64,000 bases of DNA from Pedobacter alluvionis (GCF_003664035.1 NZ_RCCK01000010.1:1612001-1676000); one strand, 5' to 3'. Counted from the stretch's first letter, positions 35,907 through 44,942 are shown. Numbers and translations: made by a program. The notes: generated by a model not told the origin, from the sequence alone.

Positions 35907-36905
35907 TTAAAAACTTTTAAACCCGATTAAACTGCGAACCTCTCTGATGGTTTTTTGAGCACTTTCACGAGCCTTTAATGCACCATGTTTAGCCACTTGC
36001 CTTAAATAAGAATCATCTTTGGCAATGTCCTGAATGCGTTCACGCATAGGCGCAGTAGCAATAATCATATCTTCTGCCAGTTGTTTTTTGAAATCGCCGT
36101 AACGGATCTGCATTTTGTTGTAAAGCTCTTCAAAATGCGCATGCGTATCAACACTCGAAACTACCTTCATTAAATCGAAAAGATTCTGGATCGGTTCAGG
36201 TTTTGGTTGGTTTTCTTCCGTCGGACCACCATCACTAACCGCTCTCATTACTTTTTTACGAATAGTTTCAGGATCATCAGACAGGTATACCGCATTGGCT
36301 TCGCCTTCTGATTTGCCCATTTTTCCTTTTCCATCTAAGCCTGGTACTTTAACCAGTTTATCAGAGTAGCTAAAAGCATAAGGTTCAGGGAAATATTCGG
36401 TATTATACAATCTGTTGAAACGGTTTCCGAAAGTACGGGCCATCTCTAAATGTTGTTCCTGATCTTTTCCAACAGGTACTTTGGTCGCCTTATGGATTAA
36501 AATATCGGCTGCCATTAATACCGGATAAGTTAATAAACCTGCATTAACGTTATCGGGGTTGGCACGTACTTTATCTTTAAATGAAGTACTACGCTCTAAT
36601 TCACCCATATAAGCGTTCATATTTAGGTATAAATATAGTTCCGCAATTTCGGGAACATCACTTTGTATATAAATGGTGCTATTTTCTGGATCTATTCCAC
36701 TTGCCAGGTACTCAACCAAAACATGTTTAATATTTCCATGTAAATCGGCTGGAGTTGGATGTGTAGTTAAAGAATGTAAATCGGCGATAAAAAAGTAGCA
36801 GTTATATTCGCTCTGCATTTGAACAAAGTTTTTAACTGCACCATAATAATTACCCAAATGTAATTTTCCTGTTGAGCGGATGCCGCTCACCACTGTTTCT
36901 TTCAT
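35907..36905 (-). CDS. trpS: Tryptophanyl-tRNA synthetase
   Basis: A 332-residue class I synthetase. The HIGH-like signature is TGKLHLGNYYG at residues 12-22, and the KMSKS-like loop is KMGKSEGE near residue 197. It charges tRNA-Trp in the cytoplasm. The length and motif order agree with bacterial TrpS. It is first in the leftward gene run to kdsB. The intervening 78 bases before the kinase contain a GCGGTGAGCG / CGCTTACCGC imperfect inverted repeat. That is not a clear terminator, since it lacks a T run. Confidence 0.97.
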   Translation of the reverse strand: MKETVVSGIRSTGKLHLGNYYGAVKNFVQMQSEYNCYFFIADLHSLTTHPTPADLHGNIKHVLVEYLASGIDPENSTIYIQSDVPEIAELYLYLNMNAYMGELERSTSFKDKVRANPDNVNAGLLTYPVLMAADILIHKATKVPVGKDQEQHLEMARTFGNRFNRLYNTEYFPEPYAFSYSDKLVKVPGLDGKGKMGKSEGEANAVYLSDDPETIRKKVMRAVSDGGPTEENQPKPEPIQNLFDLMKVVSSVDTHAHFEELYNKMQIRYGDFKKQLAEDMIIATAPMRERIQDIAKDDSYLRQVAKHGALKARESAQKTIREVRSLIGFKSF

Positions 36906-37073
36906 AATGGCACGAAATTAAAAATAAAATACAAGCAAATCATAATCGCCTTGATTTTAATGATAAGATTTTTAGTGTAGTCGTCCTCTCGACCGTAGCA
37001 GCGTAACTTGCGATCGCTATCTACACTGAATTTTCAATAATTTAATCATCATTTCGATCGAAGTCCCGTTTCG
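36906..37073. other. Repeat-rich intergenic region, left part
   Basis: No gene is seen. It contains scattered pieces (TCGTCCTCTCGACCGTAGCAG near 36980, AATCATCATTTCGATCGAAG near 37044) of the TCATCTCGACCG repeat that is complete just to the right. The rightward frame at 37287-37568 falls in repeat DNA and overlaps plsC, so I do not accept it. Confidence 0.55.
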
Positions 37074-37280
37074 TGGTCGTCATCTCGACCGTAGCGCAGC
37101 GTTGTGGAGAGATCTATAACAACAAATCCCTTCCCTCTAATGGTTAGAGTCTCACCGACCACAAGAATTTATTTAATAGATTTGAAAATGAAAGCCAGCA
37201 TTTCATCGGAGGTTTCAGCCCTTCTTTCCGTTGCAAGTCCTCGCTGCGCTGTGGGCTTTACACTTCAATAAGGTTTATAA
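37074..37280 (-). repeat. Composite dispersed repeat, copy 1
   Basis: About 207 bases: a TGGTCGTCATCTCGACCG...GAGAGATCT module, then GTTGTTATAGATC / AACAAATCCCTTCCC, then a module from AAAATGAAAGCCAGCATTTC to AACCTTATT. A close copy in inverted orientation lies at 44628-44820. A partial third copy is at 44389-44488, and a separate TCATCTCGACCGGAGCG piece is at 37354. No coding sequence is seen. Confidence 0.8.
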
Positions 37281-37467
37281 ACAAAGGTGTCTGCAAGCAT
37301 GGAGCCGTTTTTACCTGCTAGCATCATCGGATCGAGAATCCTCATCAAGCGGCCGTCATCTCGACCGGAGCGAAGCGAAGTGGAGAGATCTGTGAATTGG
37401 CTGTTTCTCACCGCAGTCTTTATCCTTAGTTTGAAATATCAAACTATTTTATATTTTTGGTATATCT

Positions 37468-38193
37468 ATGACCAACTTTCTAAGGCAAGTACACCGGATA
37501 TGGTTTTTATTCTGGATATTGTTTTTCTTCGCTCTCTTTTATCCCCTTTACTACATTACTTCACGTAATGAAAAATATTACGGTATTTTAAACTTTTTCC
37601 GTAAAGCCAATAGCTTTTTATGCAGCCTGTTTTCGGGTGTTTTTTTTCGCTACCACTACGAAGAAAAGCTTATTCCTAAACAAACTTATATTTATTGTGC
37701 CAATCATACTTCCAATCTGGATATTATGATTTTTTGCATCATGGGGCATGGAAAATTCCATTTTATGGGAAAAGATGAGTTATTGAATAATCCTGTATTG
37801 GGCATTTTCTTTAAAACCATCGATATTTCTGTAAACCGCGACAGTAAAATTTCTGCTTTTAAAGCATTTAAAAAAGCTGGCGAAAACCTTGAAAAGGGGA
37901 TGAGCCTGGTCATTTTTCCGGAGGGTAAAATTGATGACCATTATCCACCGAAGTTAGGCGAATTTAAAAATGGCCCGTTTCGTTTAGCCATTGATAAAAA
38001 TATCCCTCTGGTGCCTGTGAGTATTACCAATGTTTGGAAAATTAATTGGGATGATGGCGCAAAATATGGAAGTAAGCCGGGAATTTGCGATATTTACGTC
38101 CACAAACCCATAAATACCTCAACGTTAGCTGATGTTGATTCTGATGTATTGAAAGAAAGGGCTCACAGTTTGATTGAGAGTAAGTTAATTTAG
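37468..38193 (+). CDS. plsC: 1-acyl-sn-glycerol-3-phosphate acyltransferase
   Basis: A 241-residue PlsC-family acyltransferase that converts lysophosphatidic acid to phosphatidic acid at the inner membrane. The catalytic HX4D motif is NHTSNLD near residue 78, with VIFPEGKIDD near residue 148 binding the phosphate. An N-terminal hydrophobic segment (WFLFWILFFFALFYPLYYI) anchors it. It is followed after 3 bases by gatC. The upstream region is packed with repeats, so its promoter must lie within about 70 bases of the start, where the DNA is AT-rich (TTTGAAATATCAAACTAT). Confidence 0.93.
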   Translation: MTNFLRQVHRIWFLFWILFFFALFYPLYYITSRNEKYYGILNFFRKANSFLCSLFSGVFFRYHYEEKLIPKQTYIYCANHTSNLDIMIFCIMGHGKFHFMGKDELLNNPVLGIFFKTIDISVNRDSKISAFKAFKKAGENLEKGMSLVIFPEGKIDDHYPPKLGEFKNGPFRLAIDKNIPLVPVSITNVWKINWDDGAKYGSKPGICDIYVHKPINTSTLADVDSDVLKERAHSLIESKLI

Positions 38194-38196
38194 AAT

Positions 38197-38487
38197 ATGA
38201 ATTTAGACGCAAAAACCATCCATAAAATAGCCGATCTGGCCCGAATTCATATTGATGAAAAGCAGGTGGATACACTGATTCCTGAAATGAACAAAATTTT
38301 ATCATTCATGGAAAAGTTAAATGAATTGGATACCTCAGATGTAAAACCTTTGGTTTATATGAACGAATCGGTAAATGTTTGGAGGGAAGATGTAGTTAAG
38401 CAGGAAATAACTACAGCTGATGGTCTGAAAAATGCAGCAAAGCATACTGACCAATTTTTTATGGTTCCAAAAATTATTGAAAAGTAA
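38197..38487 (+). CDS. gatC: Aspartyl/glutamyl-tRNA amidotransferase subunit C
   Basis: A 96-residue GatC, the small subunit of the GatCAB enzyme that makes Gln-tRNA(Gln) or Asn-tRNA(Asn) from the mischarged precursor. Family marks are IADLARIHIDEKQVDTLIPE, MNKILSFMEKLNELDTSDV and the C-terminal FFMVPKIIEK. Its start lies 3 bases after the plsC stop, so the two are cotranscribed. The A and B subunits are not in the window. The length is standard. Confidence 0.95.
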   Translation: MNLDAKTIHKIADLARIHIDEKQVDTLIPEMNKILSFMEKLNELDTSDVKPLVYMNESVNVWREDVVKQEITTADGLKNAAKHTDQFFMVPKIIEK

Positions 38488-38600
38488 TGGTGTAATCGTC
38501 ATGCTGAATTAATTCAGCATTTTTAAGCTTAACATTTGTGCAGTAATTTTATCCCTCTTGTAACATCTTACCCTTTACGCTTGTCTAAAAAAGAAAAAAC

Positions 38601-39359
38601 ATGGAGAAACCACTCATCACTATAAAAGAAATTGGCCGTAAATATGTTATTGGATCTGAAGTGATTCACGCTTTAAAATCAGTTTCTTTAGATATTAATA
38701 AAGGCGAATTTGTAGCATTGATGGGCCCGTCTGGTTCTGGTAAATCAACCCTGATGAATATTTTAGGCTGTTTGGATACGCCGTCAAGCGGAACATATAT
38801 TTTAAATGGAACGAATGTAAGTCAAATGAGTGATGATGCCTTGGCAGAAGTACGCAACCAGGAAATCGGCTTCGTTTTCCAAACTTTTAACTTATTGCCA
38901 CGATCAACTTCTCTTGATAATGTTGCTTTACCTTTAATTTATGCCGGAACAAGTAAAAAGGATCGGGATGCAAGGGCAGCTAAAGCATTGGAAAATGTTG
39001 GTTTAGGCAATCGTATGGATCATAAACCCAATGAACTGTCAGGTGGTCAACGTCAGCGTGTGGCAGTGGCCAGGGCTTTAATCAATAATCCTTCTATTAT
39101 TCTGGCCGATGAGCCTACCGGTAACTTAGATACCAAAACATCAATAGAAATTATGGGACTGCTTGAAGAAATTCACAGTAAAGGCAATACCATTATTTTG
39201 GTTACGCATGAGGAAGATATTGCGCAGCATGCCCATCGCATTGTACGTATGCGCGATGGTTTGATTGAAAATGATTATTTAAACACTGATATAAAAAATG
39301 TATCTCCACGCTTGCAGGCATTGAAGGATAACGGTAGCGATTGGGAGAAAATAAACTAG
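38601..39359 (+). CDS. ABC transporter ATP-binding protein, LolD/MacB type
   Basis: A 252-residue ATPase. Walker A is [18 protein letters not shown], the Q-loop is [11 protein letters not shown], the signature is [15 protein letters not shown], Walker B is [13 protein letters not shown], and the switch His is in [12 protein letters not shown]. It resembles the ATPases of MacB, LolD and FtsE systems, which pair with FtsX-type permeases. Two such permeases are encoded in the window, at 13138 and at 43092. The latter, 3.7 kb away, is the more likely partner, but this is only an inference. It stands in the run between gatC and the adenosyltransferase. Confidence 0.94.
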   Translation: MEKPLITIKEIGRKYVIGSEVIHALKSVSLDINKGEFVALMGPSGSGKSTLMNILGCLDTPSSGTYILNGTNVSQMSDDALAEVRNQEIGFVFQTFNLLPRSTSLDNVALPLIYAGTSKKDRDARAAKALENVGLGNRMDHKPNELSGGQRQRVAVARALINNPSIILADEPTGNLDTKTSIEIMGLLEEIHSKGNTIILVTHEEDIAQHAHRIVRMRDGLIENDYLNTDIKNVSPRLQALKDNGSDWEKIN

Positions 39360-39384
39360 CACTAAGGTGTAAGGCTTAGGGCGT

Positions 39385-39422
39385 AAGGTTTAAGGCTTTT
39401 AAAACCCTATACCTTAAACCTT
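39385..39422. repeat. Imperfect intergenic palindrome
   Basis: AAGGTTTAAGG (39385-39395) and CCTTAAACCTT (39412-39422) form a perfect 11-bp inverted repeat in the 82-base gap between the ABC ATPase and the adenosyltransferase. There is no T run, so it is more likely a repeat than a terminator. Confidence 0.7.
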
Positions 39423-39441
39423 TTGCCTTTAACCTTTCTAA

Positions 39442-39990
39442 ATGAAAATCTACACTAAAACTGGCGATAAGGGCCAAACATCACTTATTGGTGGTACGCG
39501 TGTACCTAAATATCATTTACGTATCGAAACCTATGGTACTGTTGACGAGTTAAATTCGTACATCGGTTTAATTATGTGTCAGGATATTGAGGTATGCGAC
39601 CAGAAACTGCTAAAAGAGATTCAGGATAGGTTATTTACCATTGGCTCGTCGCTGGCTGCAGACCCGGAAACTTCTAAAATGAAGATTCCCGATCTGCACG
39701 ATACTGATATTACCCTGTTGGAAAATGAGATGGATCTGATGAACGAAAAGTTGCCTGCCCTAAAACATTTTGTGTTACCTGGCGGAAATACTGTTGTTTC
39801 TTACTGCCATATTGCACGCTGTGTTTGCAGAAGGGCAGAACGTTTGACAGTCGAGCTTGCAGAAAATAGCTTTGTAGATGAGCGGGTAACAGTTTATCTG
39901 AATCGTTTAAGCGATTATTTATTCGTTTTGGCACGAAAACTGACGGTTTATTTTGAGGCTGAAGAAAAAATTTGGATTCCTCGGTTATAA
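39442..39990 (+). CDS. Cob(I)alamin adenosyltransferase, PduO type
   Basis: A 182-residue ATP:cob(I)alamin adenosyltransferase that makes adenosylcobalamin. Family signatures are the N-terminal ATP-binding YTKTGDKGQTSLIGGTRVPK, GTVDELNSYIG, and the helical C-terminus with VCRRAERLTVELA and YLNRLSDYLFVLAR. It is all-helical and trimeric in known relatives. The product is the cofactor bound by the CarH-like regulator encoded at 53936. The gene stands in a rightward run after the ABC ATPase. There is no corrinoid biosynthesis gene in the window, so the strain may depend on corrinoid uptake. Confidence 0.95.
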   Translation: MKIYTKTGDKGQTSLIGGTRVPKYHLRIETYGTVDELNSYIGLIMCQDIEVCDQKLLKEIQDRLFTIGSSLAADPETSKMKIPDLHDTDITLLENEMDLMNEKLPALKHFVLPGGNTVVSYCHIARCVCRRAERLTVELAENSFVDERVTVYLNRLSDYLFVLARKLTVYFEAEEKIWIPRL

Positions 39991-40075
39991 TAGTGGAAAA
40001 ATAAGTTTGTTTTGCTCAAAAATTTTAATATACTTTGCGCAATAATAAGAACAGGAATTTAATTGAATTGACGAT

Positions 40076-40297
40076 ATGTATTGGACATTAGAATTAGCAT
40101 CGCACTTGGAAGACGCACCATGGCCTGCAACTAAAGACGAATTAATTGATTATGGTATCCGCTCTGGTGCCCCGGTAGAAGTAATTGAAAACTTACAGGC
40201 ATTAGAAGATGATGGCGAACCTTATGAAACGATTGAGGAAATTTGGCCTGACTATCCAACTAAAGAAGATTTCTTCTTTAACGAGGACGAATACTAG
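40076..40297 (+). CDS. DUF2795 family small protein
   Basis: A 73-residue acidic protein matching DUF2795: MYWTLELASHLEDAPWPATK is the conserved N-terminus, followed by DELIDYGIRSGAPVEVIENL, and it ends in an acidic EEIWPDYPTKEDFFFNEDEY. The fold is a small helical bundle and the role is unknown to me. It follows the adenosyltransferase by 85 bases and is followed by a strong terminator, which suggests that it is the end of the rightward run. Codon use is ordinary. Confidence 0.88.
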   Translation: MYWTLELASHLEDAPWPATKDELIDYGIRSGAPVEVIENLQALEDDGEPYETIEEIWPDYPTKEDFFFNEDEY

Positions 40298-40316
40298 GAT
40301 TTTAAAACAGATAAAA

Positions 40317-40347
40317 AAACCTTTCAGTAAAACTGGAAGGTTTTTTT
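40317..40347 (+). terminator. Terminator after the DUF2795 gene
   Basis: AAACCTTTCAGT and ACTGGAAGGTTT form a 12-bp stem with one mismatch around a three-base loop. A seven-T run follows. It begins about 20 bases after the stop codon. Confidence 0.88.
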
Positions 40348-40466
40348 ATTTATTATTTTAATGATGTAAATCAGTAGGATAAGCAAAATATTTACATTTT
40401 TTAAACAAAATCTAAAAGCCGTGTGTTAATAATGCAAAATGTAACATTACTAAAAAAATTAACACT

Positions 40467-40625
40467 ATGGGAAATTTATTGTATTTAGTCGCAGTAGTAT
40501 TGGTAATACTATGGGTGATCGGATTTGTATTTCATGGCTTCGGCGATGTTGGTGGTATCATCCACGTATTATTGGTAATCGCAGTAATTGCCATCTTATT
40601 AAAAGTAATTGGCAGGGCAGCGTAA
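40467..40625 (+). CDS. Lmo0937-type small membrane protein
   Basis: A 52-residue protein with two hydrophobic helices (LLYLVAVVLVILWVIGFVF and IIHVLLVIAVIAILLKVIG) joined by a GFGDVGG turn. This layout is that of the lmo0937/DUF5670 family of small membrane proteins, often stress-linked in Bacteroidota. The gene is too short for most ORF screens but starts at an ATG with an AT-rich leader, and it ends shortly before a strong terminator. A rightward frame at 40511-40822 overlaps it and is a shadow. Confidence 0.78.
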   Translation: MGNLLYLVAVVLVILWVIGFVFHGFGDVGGIIHVLLVIAVIAILLKVIGRAA

Positions 40626-40687
40626 AAATATATCGCACCGACATTCATTCGTTCAGAAGTAGGGAACACTTTGAAATAGATGGATTA

Positions 40688-40722
40688 AAAAAAGGAGTTT
40701 CATTTTTGGAACTCCTTTTTTA
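40688..40722 (+). terminator. Terminator after the small membrane protein gene
   Basis: AAAAGGAGTT and AACTCCTTTT pair with an intervening TCATTTTTGG loop. A run of T follows. It sits 63 bases past the stop at 40625. Confidence 0.85.
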
Positions 40723-40879
40723 TGCGATTGTTATGCTACTTCTTTCAGTTAAAAATGTTGTTATCAATTGTATTGTAGCTAAGCTATGGTCACGTATTTT
40801 TTATATAATAGACCTGAAATGAACTACTTTTGGTTAGATCGCCAAAGTTCTGCTATCAATGACAGATTTAAAAAATCGC

Positions 40880-40974
40880 CGTCATTTCGATCCGATAGCT
40901 ATCGGATGAAGCGCAGCGAAATGGAGAAATCTTTAACATAGTTCAAAGATTTCTCTACTACGGTCGAAATGACG
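40880..40974. repeat. Nested inverted-repeat element
   Basis: Outer arms CGTCATTTCGA (40880-40890) and TCGAAATGACG (40964-40974) enclose inner arms GAGAAATCTTT (40924-40934) and AAAGATTTCTC (40945-40955). A perfect CCGATAGCTATCGG palindrome sits near the left arm. It is related to the TCATCTCGACCG...GAGAGATCT module of the repeats at 37074 and 44628. It fills much of the 492-base gap before ispD. The rest of that gap shows no gene. Confidence 0.8.
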
Positions 40975-41117
40975 AAACTTCGGAGCTGTTTATCTCCTTA
41001 AAATCGATTGTCATTTATACTGATTTTACAAAATAAATTATTCACCGTGGTGAGAGCAAGTGTTTAAAATAACAGCACAACTTCTCTCTAAGGGTATATT
41101 TTTTCGAATTTAAACTT

Positions 41118-41783
41118 TTAGCTCTTTAATAACAATTCTGCCAGCTCAAGATCAATAGGATAGGTGATTTTAATATTTCCTCTTTCTCCTTCGATGATAT
41201 TAATTTCATACCCGATAGATTCTACCACACTTGCGTCGTCGGTGAAATGGGCTTTAAACTCCTGGTTGTAGGCTTCTTTAAGAATATTATGGCTAAAAGT
41301 CTGAGGTGTTTGAACCAGAAAGATTTCATCACGATTTAATGCCGTCGTTTTGTCGTTTCTAAGCAAGCGTACGCTATCGCTGGATTGTACTGCCGCAATA
41401 ACATTTCCCTGTAGCTCAGCTGCTTTAAAACAGTTGTCTATAAGGGATTTGGAAACGAGTGGACGAACAGCATCGTGAATGGCAACATAACTTTCCTCTT
41501 CAATAGCGGAGATTGCATTTTTTACAGAGTAAAAACGCTCTGTTCCGCCGTCGATAACCTGGTGCGGGATATGGAAATTAAATTCTTCGCATAACCTGGC
41601 CCAGTAAGCCTGCTGATCTTTGTTTAGAACTAATAAAATTTTGGGTTGAGTATCGCTTTGTGCAAAAGCTTTAATAGTATGCATTAAAACCGGAAGGTTT
41701 TTGAGCAGTAGAAATTGTTTTGGGGTTTCTGTTTGCATCCGATTGCCAGAACCGCCTGCTACAATTATAGCGTAGTATTTCAT
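41118..41783 (-). CDS. ispD: 2-C-methyl-D-erythritol 4-phosphate cytidylyltransferase
   Basis: A 221-residue IspD, the CTP-dependent third step of the non-mevalonate isoprenoid pathway. The N-terminal nucleotide-binding segment is IIVAGGSGNRMQTETPKQFL, and VAIHDAVRPLVS with TDDASVVE supply the other conserved residues. It makes the precursor line that also feeds carotenoids, the pathway of the crtB gene at 54825. It is 58 bases after the queA stop, separated by a perfect inverted repeat, on the same strand. Length is standard. Confidence 0.95.
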   Translation of the reverse strand: MKYYAIIVAGGSGNRMQTETPKQFLLLKNLPVLMHTIKAFAQSDTQPKILLVLNKDQQAYWARLCEEFNFHIPHQVIDGGTERFYSVKNAISAIEEESYVAIHDAVRPLVSKSLIDNCFKAAELQGNVIAAVQSSDSVRLLRNDKTTALNRDEIFLVQTPQTFSHNILKEAYNQEFKAHFTDDASVVESIGYEINIIEGERGNIKITYPIDLELAELLLKS

Positions 41784-41798
41784 GTTTGAGCGTTTAGG

Positions 41799-41834
41799 GG
41801 TTGGCGTTTAGCGCTAAACCGCTAAACGCCAACC
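41799..41834. repeat. 14-bp perfect inverted repeat between queA and ispD
   Basis: GGTTGGCGTTTAGC (41799-41812) and GCTAAACGCCAACC (41821-41834) with an eight-base spacer. No T run follows on the minus strand, so it is not a standard terminator. The GCCAACCGC words recur at 35875 and 5425, so it looks like a small intergenic repeat. Confidence 0.75.
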
Positions 41835-41841
41835 GCAAAAC

Positions 41842-42891
41842 TTATATAATTAGCATGGCATCGCCATAGCTGTAAAATTTATATTTTTCTTTTACTGCAA
41901 CTTCGTAAGCATTCATTACATTTTCATATCCGCCAAATGCACTAACCATCATCAATAAAGTAGATTCCGGGGTGTGGAAATTGGTAATCATTGAGTTAGC
42001 AATACTAAAGTCGTAAGGAGGGAAGATGAACTTACTGGTCCAGTCGTTAGCTGCTTTTAAGGTTCTGTTAGCAGAAACAGCCGATTCGATAGCACGCATT
42101 GAAGTGGTTCCTACCGCACAGATTTTTCTTTTATCCTCTAAAGCTTTGTTTACAATGTTCGCATCTTTTGGTTCGATGATAAACTGCTCCGAATCCATTT
42201 TGTGTTTAGTTAAGTCTTCAACCTCAACCGTTCTGAAAGTTCCTAAACCAACATGTAAAGTTACTTCTGCAAATTCTACACCTTTAAGCTCAAGGCGTTT
42301 CATTAGCTCACGACTGAAGTGTAAACCAGCAGTTGGAGCTGCTACTGCACCCTCGTGTTTAGCGAAAATAGTTTGATAACGTTCTTTATCCTCGGCAGTA
42401 GCTTTACGTTTAATATACTTAGGAAGAGGAGTTTCACCTAAAATTTCAACGTTTTTTCTGAATTCTTCGTCAGTACCTTCAAATAAGAAACGGATAGTAC
42501 GACCACGTGATGTGGTATTATCTACAACCTCGGCAACCAATAAATCGTCGTCGCCAAAATATAATTTATTGCCTACGCGGATTTTACGTGCCGGATCTAC
42601 TAAAACATCCCATAAACGTAATTCCTTGTTTAATTCACGTAGTAAGAAAACCTCGATGGTTGCACCTGTTTTTTCTTTATTGCCATATAAACGGGCTGGG
42701 AAAACCTTGGTGTTGTTTAATATCATTACGTCTTTGTCATCGAAATAACCTAAAACGTCTTTGAAAATTTTATGTTCAATTTTACCGCTGTCTTTGTGTA
42801 AAACCATCAGGCGAGCTTCATCGCGTTGTTCTGCCGGATTGTTGGCAACTAATGATTCAGGTAAGTTGAATTTGAATTGTGATAATTTCAT
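41842..42891 (-). CDS. queA: S-adenosylmethionine:tRNA ribosyltransferase-isomerase
   Basis: A 349-residue QueA that transfers the ribosyl part of SAM to 7-aminomethyl-7-deazaguanine in tRNA, on the route to queuosine. Conserved parts are [36 protein letters not shown] and [13 protein letters not shown] start it at the ATG at 42891 ([14 protein letters not shown]), the family's usual beginning; an upstream ATG at 42960 would add an unlikely 23-residue leader. It is on the same strand as ispD, 58 bases upstream of it. Queuosine synthesis genes beyond this one are not in the window. Confidence 0.96.
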   Translation of the reverse strand: MKLSQFKFNLPESLVANNPAEQRDEARLMVLHKDSGKIEHKIFKDVLGYFDDKDVMILNNTKVFPARLYGNKEKTGATIEVFLLRELNKELRLWDVLVDPARKIRVGNKLYFGDDDLLVAEVVDNTTSRGRTIRFLFEGTDEEFRKNVEILGETPLPKYIKRKATAEDKERYQTIFAKHEGAVAAPTAGLHFSRELMKRLELKGVEFAEVTLHVGLGTFRTVEVEDLTKHKMDSEQFIIEPKDANIVNKALEDKRKICAVGTTSMRAIESAVSANRTLKAANDWTSKFIFPPYDFSIANSMITNFHTPESTLLMMVSAFGGYENVMNAYEVAVKEKYKFYSYGDAMLII

Positions 42892-43091
42892 TCTTGATGA
42901 ATTTTTTGAGGTGCAAAAATACGAATTTAATTTTTCTTTTTCGTATTTTATCAAACGCAATTTGTGTATATTATGTTTTGAACATTTTAAATCAAATAAT
43001 ACAGTGTGATTAATGCATTGTAGACGTAAAATTAATTAGTTTTGAAGATAAGCTGTAACCTTTTGAGAAGCTTTGCATCTAACCTTTAATT

Positions 43092-44336
43092 ATGATAATC
43101 TTTAGGCTAATAGGCGAGAGTTTCCGTTTTGCATTTGATGCACTGCGCCAGAATAAATTGCGCACCATGTTATCGCTTCTGGCTATAACAATTGGTATTT
43201 TTACCATTATCGCTGTATTTTCTGCAGTAGATACCTTTCGTGGTAAATTGCAGGCCAGTGTAGATAAATTAGGTTCTAACACCATTTATGTTCAAAAATG
43301 GCCCTGGAGTTTTGGCGATAATTACCCATGGTGGAAATATATGAACCGTCCTCAGCCTTCGTTGCGCGATTTTGAAGCTCTCCGGGAACGAATTGAAAAT
43401 GCACAAGGCGTTACCTTCGAAATATCGACCAGCGATAGGACCATCAAATATAGAAGTAGTTCGGTTGAAGGGATTTCAGTGTGGGCGGCATCGCACGATT
43501 TTAATAAAACCTGGAATTTCGAGCTTCAGGATGGGCGCTATTTTACTGAAAATGAAAGTAAAAACGGATCACCTGTTTGTATTTTAGGTTCTGATATTGC
43601 CGATGGACTTTTTGATGGAGATGCGGCGGTAGGTAAACAGGTCCAGATTTTAGGAAGAAGATTGACTGTTGTTGGTGTTTTTAAAAAAGAAGGGGAAGAC
43701 ATGTTGGGTACTTCTCTTGATAAAAATGTAAATATTCCCATTGCTTTTGCAAAAGGTGTTTTAGATATCCAGAGTGAACGTTATGGTCCACAAATTACCG
43801 TTCGTGGTAAGGATAATGTAAGCTTAGAAGAAGTTGAAAGCGAATTAAAAGGCTTAATGCGTTCCATCCATAGAATTAAACCAGGCCAGGAAGAAGATTT
43901 TGCGTTAAATAAAACCACTATTATTTCTAACCAGTTAGATTCGATGTTTAAAATGGTGAATATTGCCGGTTGGGTAATTGGTGGATTTTCAATTTTGGTT
44001 GGTGGTTTTAGTATTGCCAATATCATGTTCGTTTCGGTTAAGGAACGTACCAATATTATCGGTATCCAGAAATCATTGGGCGCTAAAAATTATTTTATCC
44101 TGCTTCAATTCATATTTGAATCCATCTCATTATGTATTTTAGGTGGTTTGCTGGGTTTATTACTCGTCTTTTTACTCGCGCTGGGGATTGGTGCTGCCAC
44201 AGATTTCCATATTATATTGGGCTTGAATAATATTGCCTTAGGTATTGGAATATCGATCATTATTGGTACGATCTCTGGTTTTTGGCCTGCATATTCAGCC
44301 TCGAGGTTAGATCCGGTAGAGGCGATTAGAAGTTAA
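43092..44336 (+). CDS. ABC transporter permease, MacB-like
   Basis: A 414-residue permease of the four-helix MacB/YknZ kind. An N-terminal membrane segment (MLSLLAITIGIFTIIAVFSAV) follows a leader with RFAFDALRQNKLR. The periplasmic MacB_PCD domain spans about 60-270. The C-terminal FtsX module has three hydrophobic segments with the ERTNIIGIQKSLGAK loop, and the end reads SRLDPVEAIRS. The closest ATPase is the LolD-like one at 38601. Such pairs export peptides, lipoproteins or antimicrobial compounds. It is not in an operon with neighbours on either side. Confidence 0.92.
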   Translation: MIIFRLIGESFRFAFDALRQNKLRTMLSLLAITIGIFTIIAVFSAVDTFRGKLQASVDKLGSNTIYVQKWPWSFGDNYPWWKYMNRPQPSLRDFEALRERIENAQGVTFEISTSDRTIKYRSSSVEGISVWAASHDFNKTWNFELQDGRYFTENESKNGSPVCILGSDIADGLFDGDAAVGKQVQILGRRLTVVGVFKKEGEDMLGTSLDKNVNIPIAFAKGVLDIQSERYGPQITVRGKDNVSLEEVESELKGLMRSIHRIKPGQEEDFALNKTTIISNQLDSMFKMVNIAGWVIGGFSILVGGFSIANIMFVSVKERTNIIGIQKSLGAKNYFILLQFIFESISLCILGGLLGLLLVFLLALGIGAATDFHIILGLNNIALGIGISIIIGTISGFWPAYSASRLDPVEAIRS

Positions 44337-44388
44337 TTCAGTTGACAGTTTTTAGTTAGCAATTTGCAGTTGTCTGCACTTACCGTAG

Positions 44389-44488
44389 TGAATAAACCTT
44401 ATTGAAGTGGAAGCCCGCAGCATAGCGAGGAATATAACGGAAAGAAGGACTGGATTCTCCGATGGGATGCTTGCTTTCATTTTCAAAG
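44389..44488 (+). repeat. Composite dispersed repeat, partial copy 3
   Basis: AATAAACCTTATTGAAGTGG through ATGCTTGCTTTCATTTTCAA matches the left module of the copies at 37074 (inverted) and 44628. It has several substitutions, and the TCTCGACG right module is absent. Confidence 0.7.
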
Positions 44489-44627
44489 TATAAAGAAATA
44501 CTCTTATGAGGTCTGAATTAAATAAGAAGATTTCTGGCGATAAAATCGCCTTTCTCATTAATCCTCGTTACAAACGAGGACTATAGTAGTTGACAGTTTT
44601 TAGTTTCAGTTGCAATGCCCATTGTTC

Positions 44628-44820
44628 ATAAACCTTATTGCAGTGGAAAGCCCACAGCGCTGGACTTGCAACGGAAAGAAGGGCTGAAACCTCCGATGAA
44701 ATGCTGGCTTTCATTTTCAAATCAAAAATATTATTCTAGTGGCCAGTGAGGAACCAAACACAAAGGGATTTGTTGTTATAGATCTCTCCACTACGCTGTG
44801 CTCCCGTCGAGATGACGGCC
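44628..44820 (+). repeat. Composite dispersed repeat, copy 2
   Basis: AAACCTTATTGCAGTGGAAA, ACTTGCAACGGAAAGAAGGG, CTCCGATGAAATGCTGGC and GATTTGTTGTTATAGATCTC appear in order, ending in GTCGAGATGACGG. The reverse complement of the copy at 37074-37280 is nearly identical over much of the length. The two copies flank a 7.4-kb segment in opposite orientation. The surrounding 606-base gap holds no gene. Confidence 0.85.
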
Positions 44821-44867
44821 TTGAGATGGGAATGTAGTCAAGATGATGATCATACTATAGAAAATAA

Positions 44868-44902
44868 AACCCCTCATTAAATTTTAATTAACGAGGGGCT
44901 TT
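44868..44902 (-). terminator. Terminator of the aspartate aminotransferase gene
   Basis: CCCCTC.TTAA and TTAA.GAGGGG pair around an AT loop. On the minus strand a T-rich tail follows (GGGGTTTTATTTTC). It begins about 40 bases past the stop at 44943. Confidence 0.8.
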
Positions 44903-44942
44903 TATTATATGAAGTCAACTGAAAACAGCCAGTTGCAAAAGA

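Noticed and set aside
37287..37568. A 93-residue rightward frame before plsC
   Set aside because: It consists of repeat DNA and overlaps the conserved plsC N-terminus.
42892..42960. Upstream in-frame start for queA
   Set aside because: It would add 23 atypical residues before the conserved [13 protein letters not shown].
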